Shown: piece after piece, positions 52,901-61,696 of the stretch | Layout: every line of letters starts with the position of its first letter | How positions within the stretch are numbered: the first letter of the stretch is position 1 | Origin: Terriglobus sp. RCC_193 | GTDB taxonomy: Bacteria > Acidobacteriota > Terriglobia > Terriglobales > Acidobacteriaceae | Direction of reading: 5' to 3' | Assembly: GCF_041355105.1 (NCBI RefSeq) | Contig: NZ_JBFUPK010000002.1 | Span: 558,001-622,000, forward strand | Length of the DNA: 64,000 nt | Made by a program: the position numbers and the translations under genes | The notes under the pieces: generated by a model | Database searches by the model: none | What the model was told of the DNA's origin: nothing | The model's input: the letters and a program-made list of their open reading frames with translations, nothing else

Positions 52901-53365
52901 ACGGCCATTCAGCGGAATTTCCGCTACGGCCTTGCTGCCAATAACAGCGTTGTTTGCCGATGACAGCGTTTGGATCTCAGAGGTCGTGTCGGCTGCAACA
53001 TCCACCACAACCTGCGAGCTACCAACGGTCAACTTTCCATTCGCCGGGGTGACTGCACCCGGGTTTACATCAATCTTGTTCAACGTCAGATCGCCAAAGC
53101 CTGCTGCGGTGATCGTGACGGAATATGTACCAAGCTGAAGATCCTGGAAAACATAGGTGCCGACAGCCGTGGTGTCTGTCTGCCGTGTTTCACCGGTCTC
53201 CGTGTTCTTTAGAACAACCTTTGCCTTGGGGATCGCAGCCCCTGACGCATCAACAACGTTTCCGCCGATACCACCACGGTACGTCTGTGCTCCTGCTGTT
53301 ACGCTGCTGACCAGCACTGCCGACGCAAACAGCGCCAGGTGAGACCTCTTTGTGAACATACTCAT
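49901..53365 (-). CDS. Oar-like TonB-dependent receptor 2
   Basis: A 1154-residue outer-membrane receptor. ATG 53365 has AGGAG upstream (MSMFTKRSHLALFASAVLVSSVTAGAQ as signal peptide). The carboxypeptidase-regulatory domain runs YRGGIGGNVVDASGAAIPKAKVVLKN onward; the plug includes PLNGRSFTSLLQLAPGYNASG. The barrel ends FNVQFAGKIIF. Closely related in layout to Oar1, so the two probably arose by duplication. About 350 bases of DNA with repeated TTGCAA motifs lie upstream, which is a candidate control region. Ligand unknown. Confidence 0.9.
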   Translation of the reverse strand: MSMFTKRSHLALFASAVLVSSVTAGAQTYRGGIGGNVVDASGAAIPKAKVVLKNTETGETRQTDTTAVGTYVFQDLQLGTYSVTITAAGFGDLTLNKIDVNPGAVTPANGKLTVGSSQVVVDVAADTTSEIQTLSSANNAVIGSKAVAEIPLNGRSFTSLLQLAPGYNASGSLNGARSNQLNYQIDGTDNNDIWQGGTAANQGGVGPIAGVTLPIEAIDQFSIQSSGNAEEGHSAGGLVSLGLKTGTNNFHGSAYFYGRSEFFAARDFFATGNARKQKVRNQQFGGSIGGPIFKDKLFFFTNYERQAYGIQVSSSSATEPGAAYVAMATKILQNHGATVNPLSTTLLQALWPGGNASNLAANTGNYIETHQRHGYSDNFVGNLNYIVTPKQTIRLQAFVGTGRQAEPGGATYPYFQVAPDITQSFSLSHNWAPTERLSNQLIIATGVFNQTFNDLNHSFNMPALGLNTGVTNPALFGAPTISMGSFDGVGTTQPLGRKDYTGHITDSATWVKGRHQIRFGGEFRRSYIDLQYQSGVRGNFTFNGFASRTATLGAGQSSWSNSATQAQLCGTPGATVAANCKDSSGNLINDYSATQNAAGYHQEVLALADFLNGTYSAGSFVQGNLRRDLYRTDTAFFLQDQFKATSKLVLNFGIRHDYFGALSTTGPLSIWRPGGTGTDANGLIGVGKPGTPRTFAPSKLNFSPRIGAAYSVSDKLVARASYGIYFDAPPFNGFGNNGSIATGTTATGLQANPFGGVQNVSLPVGTWQANQYVWANAAGASAYGLFSVSPNLKTTYAQTFNLGVEYQLSRNTVVTVGYAGSTGTHLYGLRDTNQAAYWSAAAPGNIGGVTSSGALVTATTTANACSNPTNIANATCLLQRRPSFLNKSITNFANVGAVVEVASNNASNFNSLQATIKSNNWHGLTSQLSWTYGHSLDNGSGFRSTGPSDSNNLALDYGNATFDIRHTLNGYLVWEAPQIGHRFAPLTKGWQTTLNAKINTSAPINIASGDFTGIGMNKDRVLYSGGNYKTGSRTIQTDSTGRKFIQYWSASAITGGTGAVLQAPTVGTHGNVGRDFFRGPGFYVIDAALAKNTTIHEGVKFQFRADLFNLFNILNPSTPTTGLTSSQFGQITSAPTGISSGAPFNVQFAGKIIF

Positions 53366-53740
53366 GGTGCTCTTTCTCCTGCTGCCTGGGGGTCGTCCTG
53401 AACCTGTGGGGCGGCAACGGGATACACGTATCCCACTGCGGCCCAAAACCTCCTCTAACGCTGACTGCCAGCGCTGAAGGGGCGGTTAGGAGCGACAGAA
53501 CATCTGAATTGACAAGATAGGTATCACCCTATTCAAACAACGTTCACAATGCAACCGTTCATTTTGCAAAAATTCATCATTTTGTAGGGCTTGCACTGAA
53601 TACGCTGCAATTCGCCTCACAGGAGGCAAAATTCGTTTGCAAAACGAACCAATACAGTTAAGGAATGGAACTACACGGATAAAGAAAGAGGGGAAGCACC
53701 GAAGTGCCTCCCTCTTTTGTTGTCCGTTTTGGAACAGTTG
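53366..53740. promoter_or_regulatory. Oar2 upstream region with repeated CGTTCA-TGCAA motifs
   Basis: CGTTCACAATGCAA (53541-53554) and CGTTCATTTTGCAA (53556-53569) are direct repeats with a 15-base period. TTCGTTT-GCA-AAACGAA (53632-53648) is a perfect inverted repeat, and GCCT...AGGC forms a small hairpin at 53614-53627. The stretch has no gene apart from the Oar3 terminator region. Confidence 0.5.
53689..53718 (-). terminator. Terminator after Oar3
   Basis: AAAGAGGGGAAGCAC at 53691-53705 region pairs with GTGCCTCCCTCTTT just downstream with one bulge; it is followed on the minus strand by an A/T-rich flank. Confidence 0.6.
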
Positions 53741-56700
53741 CTAGAACACCAGCTTCGCGCCAAGCTGCAGAATGCGCTTATCGCGATAGCTTGTGATGTT
53801 ACCCGCGGTGCTGCTGTAACCGGTGGCGCTGATGATGCTGCCTGTCGTCACGCCGTCAGGATTCGTGTGGTTGAACAGGTTGAATGCCTCACCGCGAAGC
53901 TGCAGGTTCAGGCGCTCGTAGATGCGGATATTGCGGAACAATCCCGCATCCACGCGCCACCAGCCAGGCCCATTCACCGTGCTGCGTGATGCATTGCCAC
54001 CGCGATACTGTCCTTGCGGCACCGCCTGGAATGCATTGATGTTGTACCAGTGCAGACGATTGTGGATTGGGCCACTTGCGGCAGACGCAACATTCGGATT
54101 GCCAACCTGATCCGGTCGTCCACTCTCCGTCGCAGAAGAGATAATGACACCCACGCCGGCAGGATCAAGGCCAGAAGTAGTCGGCGTCAGCGGCAGGCCA
54201 CTGTTGAAGAAGCCCAGTGCCGAAGCCTCCCATCCGCCCAGCAGATGACCCACCAGCCCCTTCTGCTCATAGAAGAACGGCAGCGCATACACCGCGTTGA
54301 AGTTCAGCATGTGCGTACGATCCGCAGCCGCACGGCCATATTCTGCATACAGATTCGACGCAATCTGGGGTCCGCCTGTGCGGTCCGCAGCGGCATTCGT
54401 CAGTGCACGCGACCACGTGTAATTCACCTGCACCAGCGAGTCATGCTTCCACTGTTTGCGTCCTGCCACCTGCAGCGAGTTGTAGTTGCCGCTGTAGATG
54501 GGGTTCACGGATTCAATCACGCCATATCCGCGATACGGACGAATCTGGTTAATCTGGTTAATCGTTGTGGAGTTCACGCTGTACGTGCCACCCGCACCAG
54601 CCGTTCCCAGCTTGGCTGCAGCAAACGCACCCGGAGCGGGCTGGTTGATGTCGTTGAAGCCCAGTAGATGCACCTGGTGGTTGCCCACGTAGCTCACATC
54701 CACCGTCACGCCCAGACCAATGCCCGACTGCACTCCCAGCGACCACTGCTGGTTATACGGTGTGTTGAAACGGGGCGACGTCGCACGAATCACAGGCGCC
54801 GCGTAGCTTACCGTGGCCGCCACCGCAGCAGGATTATCAAAGCTGGTGTTGTTGATCACCGGCGTGCTGATGAACGGAATGTTCTGGAAGATGTTCTGCT
54901 CATAGATGCCGAACAGTGCCGAGTCATATGCAATGCCGTAGCCACCGCGCAGACTCGTCTTTCCATTGCCAAACACGTCAAAAGCAAATCCCACACGCGG
55001 CGCAAAGTTCTTACTGTCGCTGGAGCCCACCTTGCCGCCATACGGTGAATTGCCCGCTGCGTTGTAAGGATTGCTTGCCGCACCCTGGTTAATGCTGATG
55101 CCATTCAGCAGGTTCGTGCTCGGGTTCGGCGTCACGCCGCCCGTACACGGGGCGCCCGCAACGCAGAGGTTGCCGCTGTTGCTCTTGTCAATCGTGGGAG
55201 CATTCGCAGCAACATAAAGCGACGGATCAAAAGTGCTGAGTTGATGGTTTCCGTCGATCGGCTGATTGAACTTGGTATAACGCACACCCAGGTTCACCGT
55301 AAGACGCGGGTTCAGCTTCCAGTCATCCTGCGCATACGCCTCAAACTGATGCACCTGGATATCGGCCGTCACATCGTAGCTCGCCTGCGAGAAAGTCGTA
55401 ACGTAATTCGACAGAAAATTCGCAAACGCCTGCTGATAGGGCTGGGCTTTGCTTCCCGTCGGTGTCTCGCCCGTGGGCGCGGTAAAGGAAAAACTGCCTG
55501 CATTTGCCGAGGCGTTATTCTCCTTTTTCTCGTAGTGGTTATAGTCCACGCCAAAACGCAGCGTGTGTCTGCCCACGCTCTTCGTCACATTTGCAAATAC
55601 ATTGTGATTGCGGCTGTAATCGCGGTACGGACCATACGTGGTGATGCCTGTTCCACCCTGGAACGTAACCGCCGGAATGCGTGCCAGCGTGGATGTGTAC
55701 GGCAACTTCGCCGCAGCCGCTACGTCAGGGGAAGAAGAATTGCGCGCCGTACCGATCGGATCGCTCAACAGCGCGCCCTGCGAATACGCATAGCCACCAT
55801 CCAGCAGTAGCGTAGGCGTAATCGTGTACGTCACATGTCCCAGGTAAATGCGGCCCGGAGCGTTGGTCGACGTGGTATTCACACCGGCATACGCTGCGCC
55901 GTTGCCGAACAGGCCAAACGGTTCAATCGTCGGAATGTCGTCGTTGATGATGCGGAAGAACACCTGCACCTTTTCTCCGAACGACTGGTCAATGCGCCCA
56001 ATCTGCTGATTCGCGTTGAACACATTGCGCTGTGGAGCCAGCACCAGCGTGCCTGTGCCATCGGTGGAAGGCTGCGGAATGCCTGCATAAATATCCTGCA
56101 GGTATGCCTTCGCCATGTTGCTGGTAATTGGAACGGTCGTGCCCGTCGTGTTGCAGGTCCCGGCTGTTCCGTTGTACGACGTACACACCGGAACATTGAA
56201 AACGCCCTGCCGTTCCGCCAGCGTTGGCACGCCCGTCAGCGTGACCGGTTTGTACGTCAACACACGGCGCACTTCCTGCGAGTAGAAGAAATACGTCTTA
56301 TGCACGCGCCCGTCATACACCTTCGGGATAAACACCGGACCGCCGATGGTGCCGCCAAAATCGTTGTAGCGCAGCTTGCCGCGCGCACTCGTGGTCTTCG
56401 TCGCGCCGCTTGGATTGGTCGTCAGCTTGTTCAGCGTATCGTTCGCATTGAACACATCGTTGCGAACAAACTCGTACAACGAGCCGTGCAGGGAATTGGT
56501 GCCGCTCTTCGTCACCACGTTGATCTGACCGCTGGCAGCGCGTCCAAACTCTGCGGAGTACTGCCCACGCAGCGTCTTGAACTCGGCAATCGCATCCACC
56601 GACGGATAGGTCAGCAGCGTGTAGTTCGATCCGCGGTCCACGTTATCCGCGCCATCCACCGTCCATGCGTTGCCGCTGGTACGTGTGCCGTTCACGCTGA

Positions 56701-57274
56701 AGTTCACCACATTGGTCGCGCCGCTCGGGCTGCTGTTGCCAATGTAGATCTGGTCGCCGCCGGTGTATGCCACGCCGGGTTGCAGGCCCACCAACTGCTC
56801 ATAGTTGCGGCTGCTCAACACCAGTTCGCGCACCTGCGTACCGTTGATCAGGCCCGCCTGTGTGGCATTTTCCATGTTCACGTTCTGCTGTTCGCTGGTC
56901 ACCGTAACGGTGTCGTTCCCGCCGCCTGCATTCAGATCGGCATTGATGGTCAGCGTATCGTTCACGTGCAACACAATGCCGGCAACCGTCTTCGTACTGA
57001 AGCTGTTGGCGGAAACCGCCAACGTATAGTTGCCCAGCGGAAGCGACCGCGCGCTGTACGTTCCGGCGCTGCTGGTGGTCAACGTACGCACCACCAGGTT
57101 GCGGTCCATGTTCGTGATTTTCACCGTGGCATTCGGAATCAGGGCGCCGCTGGTATCGCGCACCGTTCCGGAAATGGAGCCGCTCACATCCTGCGCTACA
57201 AGTGTGGCGGAAAGGGCAAGCGGCGCAATCAGGGCTAAGCCCCAACAGGCGCTCTGCATCCTGCGATTCATCAT
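53741..57274 (-). CDS. Oar-like TonB-dependent receptor 3
   Basis: A 1177-residue receptor, the largest of the three. ATG 57274 has GGAGG eight bases upstream. Signal peptide: MQSACWGLALIAPLALSATLVAQ. The regulatory domain is DVSGSISGTVRDTSGALIPNATVKITN, followed by plug elements VLSSRNYEQLVGLQPGVAYTG and FGRAASGQINVVTKSGTNSLHGSLYEF, and a barrel ending ILQLGAKLVF. It differs from Oar1 and Oar2 in plug sequence (LSSRNYEQL versus PLNGRxFT) and so may have another ligand. It is separated from Oar2 by a terminator and operator-like repeats, so each receptor probably has its own promoter. Confidence 0.9.
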   Translation of the reverse strand: MMNRRMQSACWGLALIAPLALSATLVAQDVSGSISGTVRDTSGALIPNATVKITNMDRNLVVRTLTTSSAGTYSARSLPLGNYTLAVSANSFSTKTVAGIVLHVNDTLTINADLNAGGGNDTVTVTSEQQNVNMENATQAGLINGTQVRELVLSSRNYEQLVGLQPGVAYTGGDQIYIGNSSPSGATNVVNFSVNGTRTSGNAWTVDGADNVDRGSNYTLLTYPSVDAIAEFKTLRGQYSAEFGRAASGQINVVTKSGTNSLHGSLYEFVRNDVFNANDTLNKLTTNPSGATKTTSARGKLRYNDFGGTIGGPVFIPKVYDGRVHKTYFFYSQEVRRVLTYKPVTLTGVPTLAERQGVFNVPVCTSYNGTAGTCNTTGTTVPITSNMAKAYLQDIYAGIPQPSTDGTGTLVLAPQRNVFNANQQIGRIDQSFGEKVQVFFRIINDDIPTIEPFGLFGNGAAYAGVNTTSTNAPGRIYLGHVTYTITPTLLLDGGYAYSQGALLSDPIGTARNSSSPDVAAAAKLPYTSTLARIPAVTFQGGTGITTYGPYRDYSRNHNVFANVTKSVGRHTLRFGVDYNHYEKKENNASANAGSFSFTAPTGETPTGSKAQPYQQAFANFLSNYVTTFSQASYDVTADIQVHQFEAYAQDDWKLNPRLTVNLGVRYTKFNQPIDGNHQLSTFDPSLYVAANAPTIDKSNSGNLCVAGAPCTGGVTPNPSTNLLNGISINQGAASNPYNAAGNSPYGGKVGSSDSKNFAPRVGFAFDVFGNGKTSLRGGYGIAYDSALFGIYEQNIFQNIPFISTPVINNTSFDNPAAVAATVSYAAPVIRATSPRFNTPYNQQWSLGVQSGIGLGVTVDVSYVGNHQVHLLGFNDINQPAPGAFAAAKLGTAGAGGTYSVNSTTINQINQIRPYRGYGVIESVNPIYSGNYNSLQVAGRKQWKHDSLVQVNYTWSRALTNAAADRTGGPQIASNLYAEYGRAAADRTHMLNFNAVYALPFFYEQKGLVGHLLGGWEASALGFFNSGLPLTPTTSGLDPAGVGVIISSATESGRPDQVGNPNVASAASGPIHNRLHWYNINAFQAVPQGQYRGGNASRSTVNGPGWWRVDAGLFRNIRIYERLNLQLRGEAFNLFNHTNPDGVTTGSIISATGYSSTAGNITSYRDKRILQLGAKLVF

Positions 57275-57618
57275 GGGTACTGCCTCCAGAAGTGTTACTG
57301 CTAAGGGAACCGTAATAAGCGCCGCTGAACCCTGCGAAAGTTTCGTGGGGAGGCGGCGCAAAGTAGGGGGCCGGCTGTCTTCCTCTTGTGTAGGGGAAGG
57401 TAAGACGCCAGCGGGGTCGTTCGATGAACATCCTGTGAATACAAACGGGACAGCAAGAAGCGTAGTCCTTCACCATCTCTGGTGCAACGACCAAAACGAA
57501 CAAAATTTTACGCCGCTTCCCGCCAGATCAAACCAGAAAGATCATGCGGCGGATGTTGGCTCAGCGGAGGCCATGCACCTCGCCCGGCCAAAGGTAGAAT
57601 CGCCACAACAGGCGACCC
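57275..57618. other. Intergenic region between Oar3 and the orphan protein gene
   Basis: A divergent 344-base gap. A small hairpin CACCA-TCTC-TGGTG is present near 57470. No gene, repeat copy or convincing promoter was seen. Confidence 0.5.
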
Positions 57619-60321
57619 ATGACCGGACCTTTGATCTTTCCCAGTGCCCCCGTCGCAACCATGCAAGCCACAGCGCAACAGACTGCGGATCGTAAAACGG
57701 CTGCAGGTTCAGAGACCCCGTATACGGTCCAGCACAATACGGCCGAAGGCAACGGAGACACGCAGGGAAAGACGGTAAACGGCATCAGCTATCTGCGTGC
57801 CTATGGAACCACCGGAGCGGCACGCAGTTCCGCATGGTCAGCCATGTGTGCTGCCGTCAGTTCAACACTCGGCTGCAACCTGATGGATTCGCCCTCTGAC
57901 TTCGACGGCAGCCAGTCGCGCATGTTCATGACGCGCCCCAACAGCGGAGGAACCGGCGGTACCAGCTACTTCGTAGTCCAGGCCAATGGGAAACCCTTTT
58001 CCCAGATCTCGCACTATCAGGGCGTACTTGGTTTCAGGTCTTCGAACTCTGTAGACGCGCAGGGTTCCGCAGTGGTCGTGAACGTGGATCGGACCCACCG
58101 CGTCGCGCAGTCCACGCTCGATTTCCAGATCATTTCAACCAATACGTATGGTCAGCAACATGGGGTCAATCGAGACAACATGGGTGCCTTCGGCATCGCG
58201 GTCACTTCCAAGGGTGCGCAGATCGGCAGCGCCATCGGCATTCATGCCAACGGATATGGCGAAGGTGATGTCATCCTCAACTCCATCGGTGCCACCACCA
58301 ATGGAGGTGCCGTAGACGGCGACCAGGAAGGTCTTGCGTATCTGCGCGGATACATGAAGGCAGAAACACGACGATGGACCGTGACAACCTCCAGCAACGC
58401 CACGCTCGATACCGGAACCGGGCTATACAAAATTCGCACAGGCCCCGAAGGAGCCAGCGGGGGAGACCCACTGGGTCTCTGGCAGACCATTCTCAACCTG
58501 TCCTCCAGCTACTCCGCGGGAAACATCACTTCGTTCCAATACAACACCACGATCGGCGGTGTGATTTGGATGACGGCCACCGGAGATAAGGCCGCGGGGT
58601 TCCTGGCAAAGTACGGCGCCTCTGTCATTCAACCCATCACTGGCACTGTGGTCATCAAGGCGGTGAACCAGTCTGAAACGCTGCCAACGCGTGTGGCCAC
58701 CACGGTGATGGTTGCGGATACTTCCGGCTTTCCAGCGTCGGGAATCTGCAGTGTTGTTGACCAGCAGACATACGAGCCGGGCGTGCCGTTTACCGTGGTC
58801 GACCGCACCCACATACGCATCAACACCTACGGGGACCACGCGACGAACTCGCTCATCGTCTATGGTGGGGCCACGGGGCTTGCTCTAAGCATGGATGCGG
58901 ACGTCCTTGCTCCCGGCAGTTATGGCTATGGCAACGCGACCCCGATGCGTCCACGTACCTTGCGTGTGATTGGCACCACCCCCACCGGCGATCTGCTCCT
59001 TTGGAACACAGGAAAGATAGGGCAGACGGGTTTCAACACCAGGGCACTTGTTTACACAAAGTTTCCTGCACTCAGCGTTACTCCGAAGATCTCCGGAGGG
59101 ACGATTACATCTGCCGTCATTACGGAAAACGGCAATGAATACAGCGCCGTGGTTCGCGCCCAGCTTGCCAGTGGTAAACCGCTCTACAGTGGGTCCAATG
59201 ATCACGCTCCCACGCCGCAGGTTTCCGTAAGTGGCGGATGCAATGCCGTCCTGAAGGTGGACTACTACACCGATGCCAGAACCGGTGCGACCATGCTTGG
59301 CACACCCAGCACCACCGCAGGCGCTGGAGGCACGAAGAATGTGCAGATTGTGAATGGCGGCACAAACTGCACGGGAACCACGATCTCCATCCAGAACACC
59401 TATGCCAATCCCTATCACCTGTACGACTTCGCGGTAGTTCCCACATGGAACTTCGTGGCCGATGGTGCCGGCGGAAAGATGATGTCGGTTTCATCCATCT
59501 ACGCGGCCCTGCAAACCCCCGCCAACTGGCCCACCGGCAGCAACCTGTCCAGCGAGGTATGGCCGCACATGCGCGTGGATTATTCCAGTGGTTTCCTCGT
59601 TCAGAATTACGGCGAAGCTGGCAGCGACCTCACCTGGATGCCTTATTACTTCGACGGCCTCCAACGCGGTGACAGCATGGCGGCCTTCATCATGAGTGAT
59701 GCGGTGAGAACCCAATCGAACGACGTCTCCACACCCAGGGCCGCAGAGTTTCACCAGCGTGGTTTGCCCGTGGTGTATGGCAAACAGGGCTGGCGTGCGC
59801 CCGCGGCGGCCGGCATGCGCGTTTTGGGAAATTATCTGGATGCCTTTCGCATAAGCGCACCGAACGGTGGCGCAATCACACGCGTCTCTTCCGCAGGCTA
59901 CGTCTCTCCCGCGAACATGCAGACGTACAAACTATTCGACCTGATGGACACCACAGGGCAGTACAACCCCATCAGCTTTGATCCGGTCAGCAGGCGAATC
60001 ACCTTTGGCCCGGCGGTAGCCGTGGCCACACTGACGGATACCGCCGGCATCTCTGTGCTGCCAGCCTATGGCACAGTCACTGCCGGATCGACCTACACCC
60101 CCACGGCCTTTGTCTCGCACCTGGAGTGTCCCGGAGTTGCTTTCACCATTGGTGCACCGGCTGCAGGAGAACAGATCGACATCGTGAACACATCCACTGC
60201 CGCATGCACTGTGAACTACAGCGGTGGCATCGGCAACACGGCGACCTCTCCCTCAGCCACCATCGCCTCAGGGGCCGCCCTCCGCCTGTTCTTCAATGGC
60301 TCTGTCTTCCGGGTGGAATAG
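57619..60321 (+). CDS. Large protein of unknown function
   Basis: I do not recognise this 900-residue protein. It is rich in Gly, Ser, Thr and Ala and looks beta-structured, with repeated short blocks such as GGTITSAVITENGNEYSAVV, KNVQIVNGGTNCTGTTISIQN and a C-terminal IDIVNTSTAACTVNYSGGIGNTATSPSATI. Cys residues are few and spread. No signal peptide is clear at the ATG, because PLIFPSAPVATMQATAQQTAD lacks a hydrophobic core; an in-frame stop at 57595 rules out a much longer N-terminus. The style suggests an extracellular or phage-tail/spike-like protein, or a cell-surface adhesin. No ribosome site is strong. Confidence 0.75.
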   Translation: MTGPLIFPSAPVATMQATAQQTADRKTAAGSETPYTVQHNTAEGNGDTQGKTVNGISYLRAYGTTGAARSSAWSAMCAAVSSTLGCNLMDSPSDFDGSQSRMFMTRPNSGGTGGTSYFVVQANGKPFSQISHYQGVLGFRSSNSVDAQGSAVVVNVDRTHRVAQSTLDFQIISTNTYGQQHGVNRDNMGAFGIAVTSKGAQIGSAIGIHANGYGEGDVILNSIGATTNGGAVDGDQEGLAYLRGYMKAETRRWTVTTSSNATLDTGTGLYKIRTGPEGASGGDPLGLWQTILNLSSSYSAGNITSFQYNTTIGGVIWMTATGDKAAGFLAKYGASVIQPITGTVVIKAVNQSETLPTRVATTVMVADTSGFPASGICSVVDQQTYEPGVPFTVVDRTHIRINTYGDHATNSLIVYGGATGLALSMDADVLAPGSYGYGNATPMRPRTLRVIGTTPTGDLLLWNTGKIGQTGFNTRALVYTKFPALSVTPKISGGTITSAVITENGNEYSAVVRAQLASGKPLYSGSNDHAPTPQVSVSGGCNAVLKVDYYTDARTGATMLGTPSTTAGAGGTKNVQIVNGGTNCTGTTISIQNTYANPYHLYDFAVVPTWNFVADGAGGKMMSVSSIYAALQTPANWPTGSNLSSEVWPHMRVDYSSGFLVQNYGEAGSDLTWMPYYFDGLQRGDSMAAFIMSDAVRTQSNDVSTPRAAEFHQRGLPVVYGKQGWRAPAAAGMRVLGNYLDAFRISAPNGGAITRVSSAGYVSPANMQTYKLFDLMDTTGQYNPISFDPVSRRITFGPAVAVATLTDTAGISVLPAYGTVTAGSTYTPTAFVSHLECPGVAFTIGAPAAGEQIDIVNTSTAACTVNYSGGIGNTATSPSATIASGAALRLFFNGSVFRVE

Positions 60322-60433
60322 TCCGCCAAAATCATCTGTCAAGCCCCTGGGCCATCTAACCAACACAAACCAAACGAAATAGAGTTGGCATGGTATTTCC
60401 ACCAAACCACTAAAATAGAAATCAGGGAGAAGC

Positions 60434-60552
60434 TAAAAAGCCAAGAGCTAACAGTTAAAGGCTTTAGAAAGACAATTTTGCCTCTAACCTCAATAGAAAG
60501 ACGATTTTAGAGGTAGGTCAAACCGTAACTCCCACAATAAGACGATTTTGCG
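60434..60552. repeat. Short repeated GACRATTTT motifs and nested inverted repeats
   Basis: GACAATTTT at 60471, GACGATTTT at 60500 and GACGATTTT at 60541 are spaced 29 and 41 bases apart, the first two within AGAAAGACRATTTT. CCTCTAA (60481-60487) is inverted as TTAGAGG (60507-60513). AAAGCC (60436) and GGCTTT (60460) form another pair. This lies in a T/A-rich gap before the mutarotase gene. Confidence 0.5.
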
Positions 60553-60586
60553 AAATGATAGGGGGGAGGGGGGTACTACCCACACC

Positions 60587-61522
60587 ATGCCGCAGACCAT
60601 TGCCGAACTGAATGCGAAATTCGCTATCCGCGACCACATCACCTTTACTGAGGACGAACCCGGCCTGCCGAAGATCCGCATCGCCACAGACGCCTCCGAC
60701 GCCACGCTGTATCTCTACGGCGCACACCTGACGCAGTGGACACCGCGCGGCGGCAATCCCGTGCTGTACCTGTCGCCAAAATCACCTCTGGCAGCGGGCA
60801 AGCCCATTCGCGGTGGCATTCCTGTCCTCTTCCCCTGGTTCGGGCCGCGCTGGAACGCCGCCGAGTACGACGCGGCACACGGCACCACCTCGCCCATGCA
60901 CGGCTTCGCCCGTACCGCTGTCTGGACAGTGGATCGCGTCCACCTCGACCCCACCGGCGAAGTGGAGATCACCCTCTCGCTGCCCGTCGACGAGCAGGCC
61001 AGGGCATTCGGCTATCCCGACTTCCACGCCACGCTGGAGTTCCGCATCGGCAGGGAATTGCACATGACGCTCTCCGTCACCAACCGCGGCCGGGAAGCCG
61101 TGGCGTTTGAGGAGGGCTTCCACACCTACTTCGCCATCGGCAACATCCACGCCGTGCGCGTGCTGGGTCTGCGTGGCAGCACGTATATCGACAAGCGCGA
61201 CAACCTGACCCGCAAGGTGCAGCGCGAGACCGAACTGGCCTTCACCCGCGACGTGGATCAGCTCCACGTAAATACCAGCGAGCCGCTCATCCTGCAGGAC
61301 CCCGCCAACCACCGCGCCATCCACATCCTCAAGACCGGTTCGCACAGCACCGTCGTGTGGAATCCCTGGACCGTGCTCACGCCCAACTTCCCCGATCTGG
61401 CCGAGGATAGCTGGCAGCACTTCGCCTGCGTGGAAGTAGTGAACGCCGCCGACGACCGCATCACCCTGGCCCCCGGTGCCACCCACGGCATGGCTATGGC
61501 CATCTCCGTCACATCGCTGTAA
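60587..61522 (+). CDS. D-hexose-6-phosphate mutarotase (YeaD-like)
   Basis: A 311-residue galactose-mutarotase-fold enzyme that interconverts alpha and beta anomers of hexose 6-phosphates. Fold landmarks: LYLYGAHLTQWTPRGGNPVLYLSPKSPL, GGIPVLFPWFGPR, the catalytic His in SPMHGFARTAVW, EEGFHTYFAIGN with an acid residue, and VVWNPW near the end. ATG 60587 is chosen; a G-rich GGGGAGG lies 12-20 bases upstream. It sits 175 bases before rpiA, giving a sugar-phosphate pair. Confidence 0.88.
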   Translation: MPQTIAELNAKFAIRDHITFTEDEPGLPKIRIATDASDATLYLYGAHLTQWTPRGGNPVLYLSPKSPLAAGKPIRGGIPVLFPWFGPRWNAAEYDAAHGTTSPMHGFARTAVWTVDRVHLDPTGEVEITLSLPVDEQARAFGYPDFHATLEFRIGRELHMTLSVTNRGREAVAFEEGFHTYFAIGNIHAVRVLGLRGSTYIDKRDNLTRKVQRETELAFTRDVDQLHVNTSEPLILQDPANHRAIHILKTGSHSTVVWNPWTVLTPNFPDLAEDSWQHFACVEVVNAADDRITLAPGATHGMAMAISVTSL

Positions 61523-61696
61523 ATTTCCTCTTTCGCACGGATAACAAACACACACAGGCGAAGTCTCTTCTCACACCAAAGGAAGACTTCGCCTGTATGC
61601 GTTTCGCGCTGCCCCTGCATCAGCACGCCTGTCGTCGCACAGCGAGCACGCACATCAATCGCTGACGCCGCGATACGATAACCGTTGAGGACCCGC

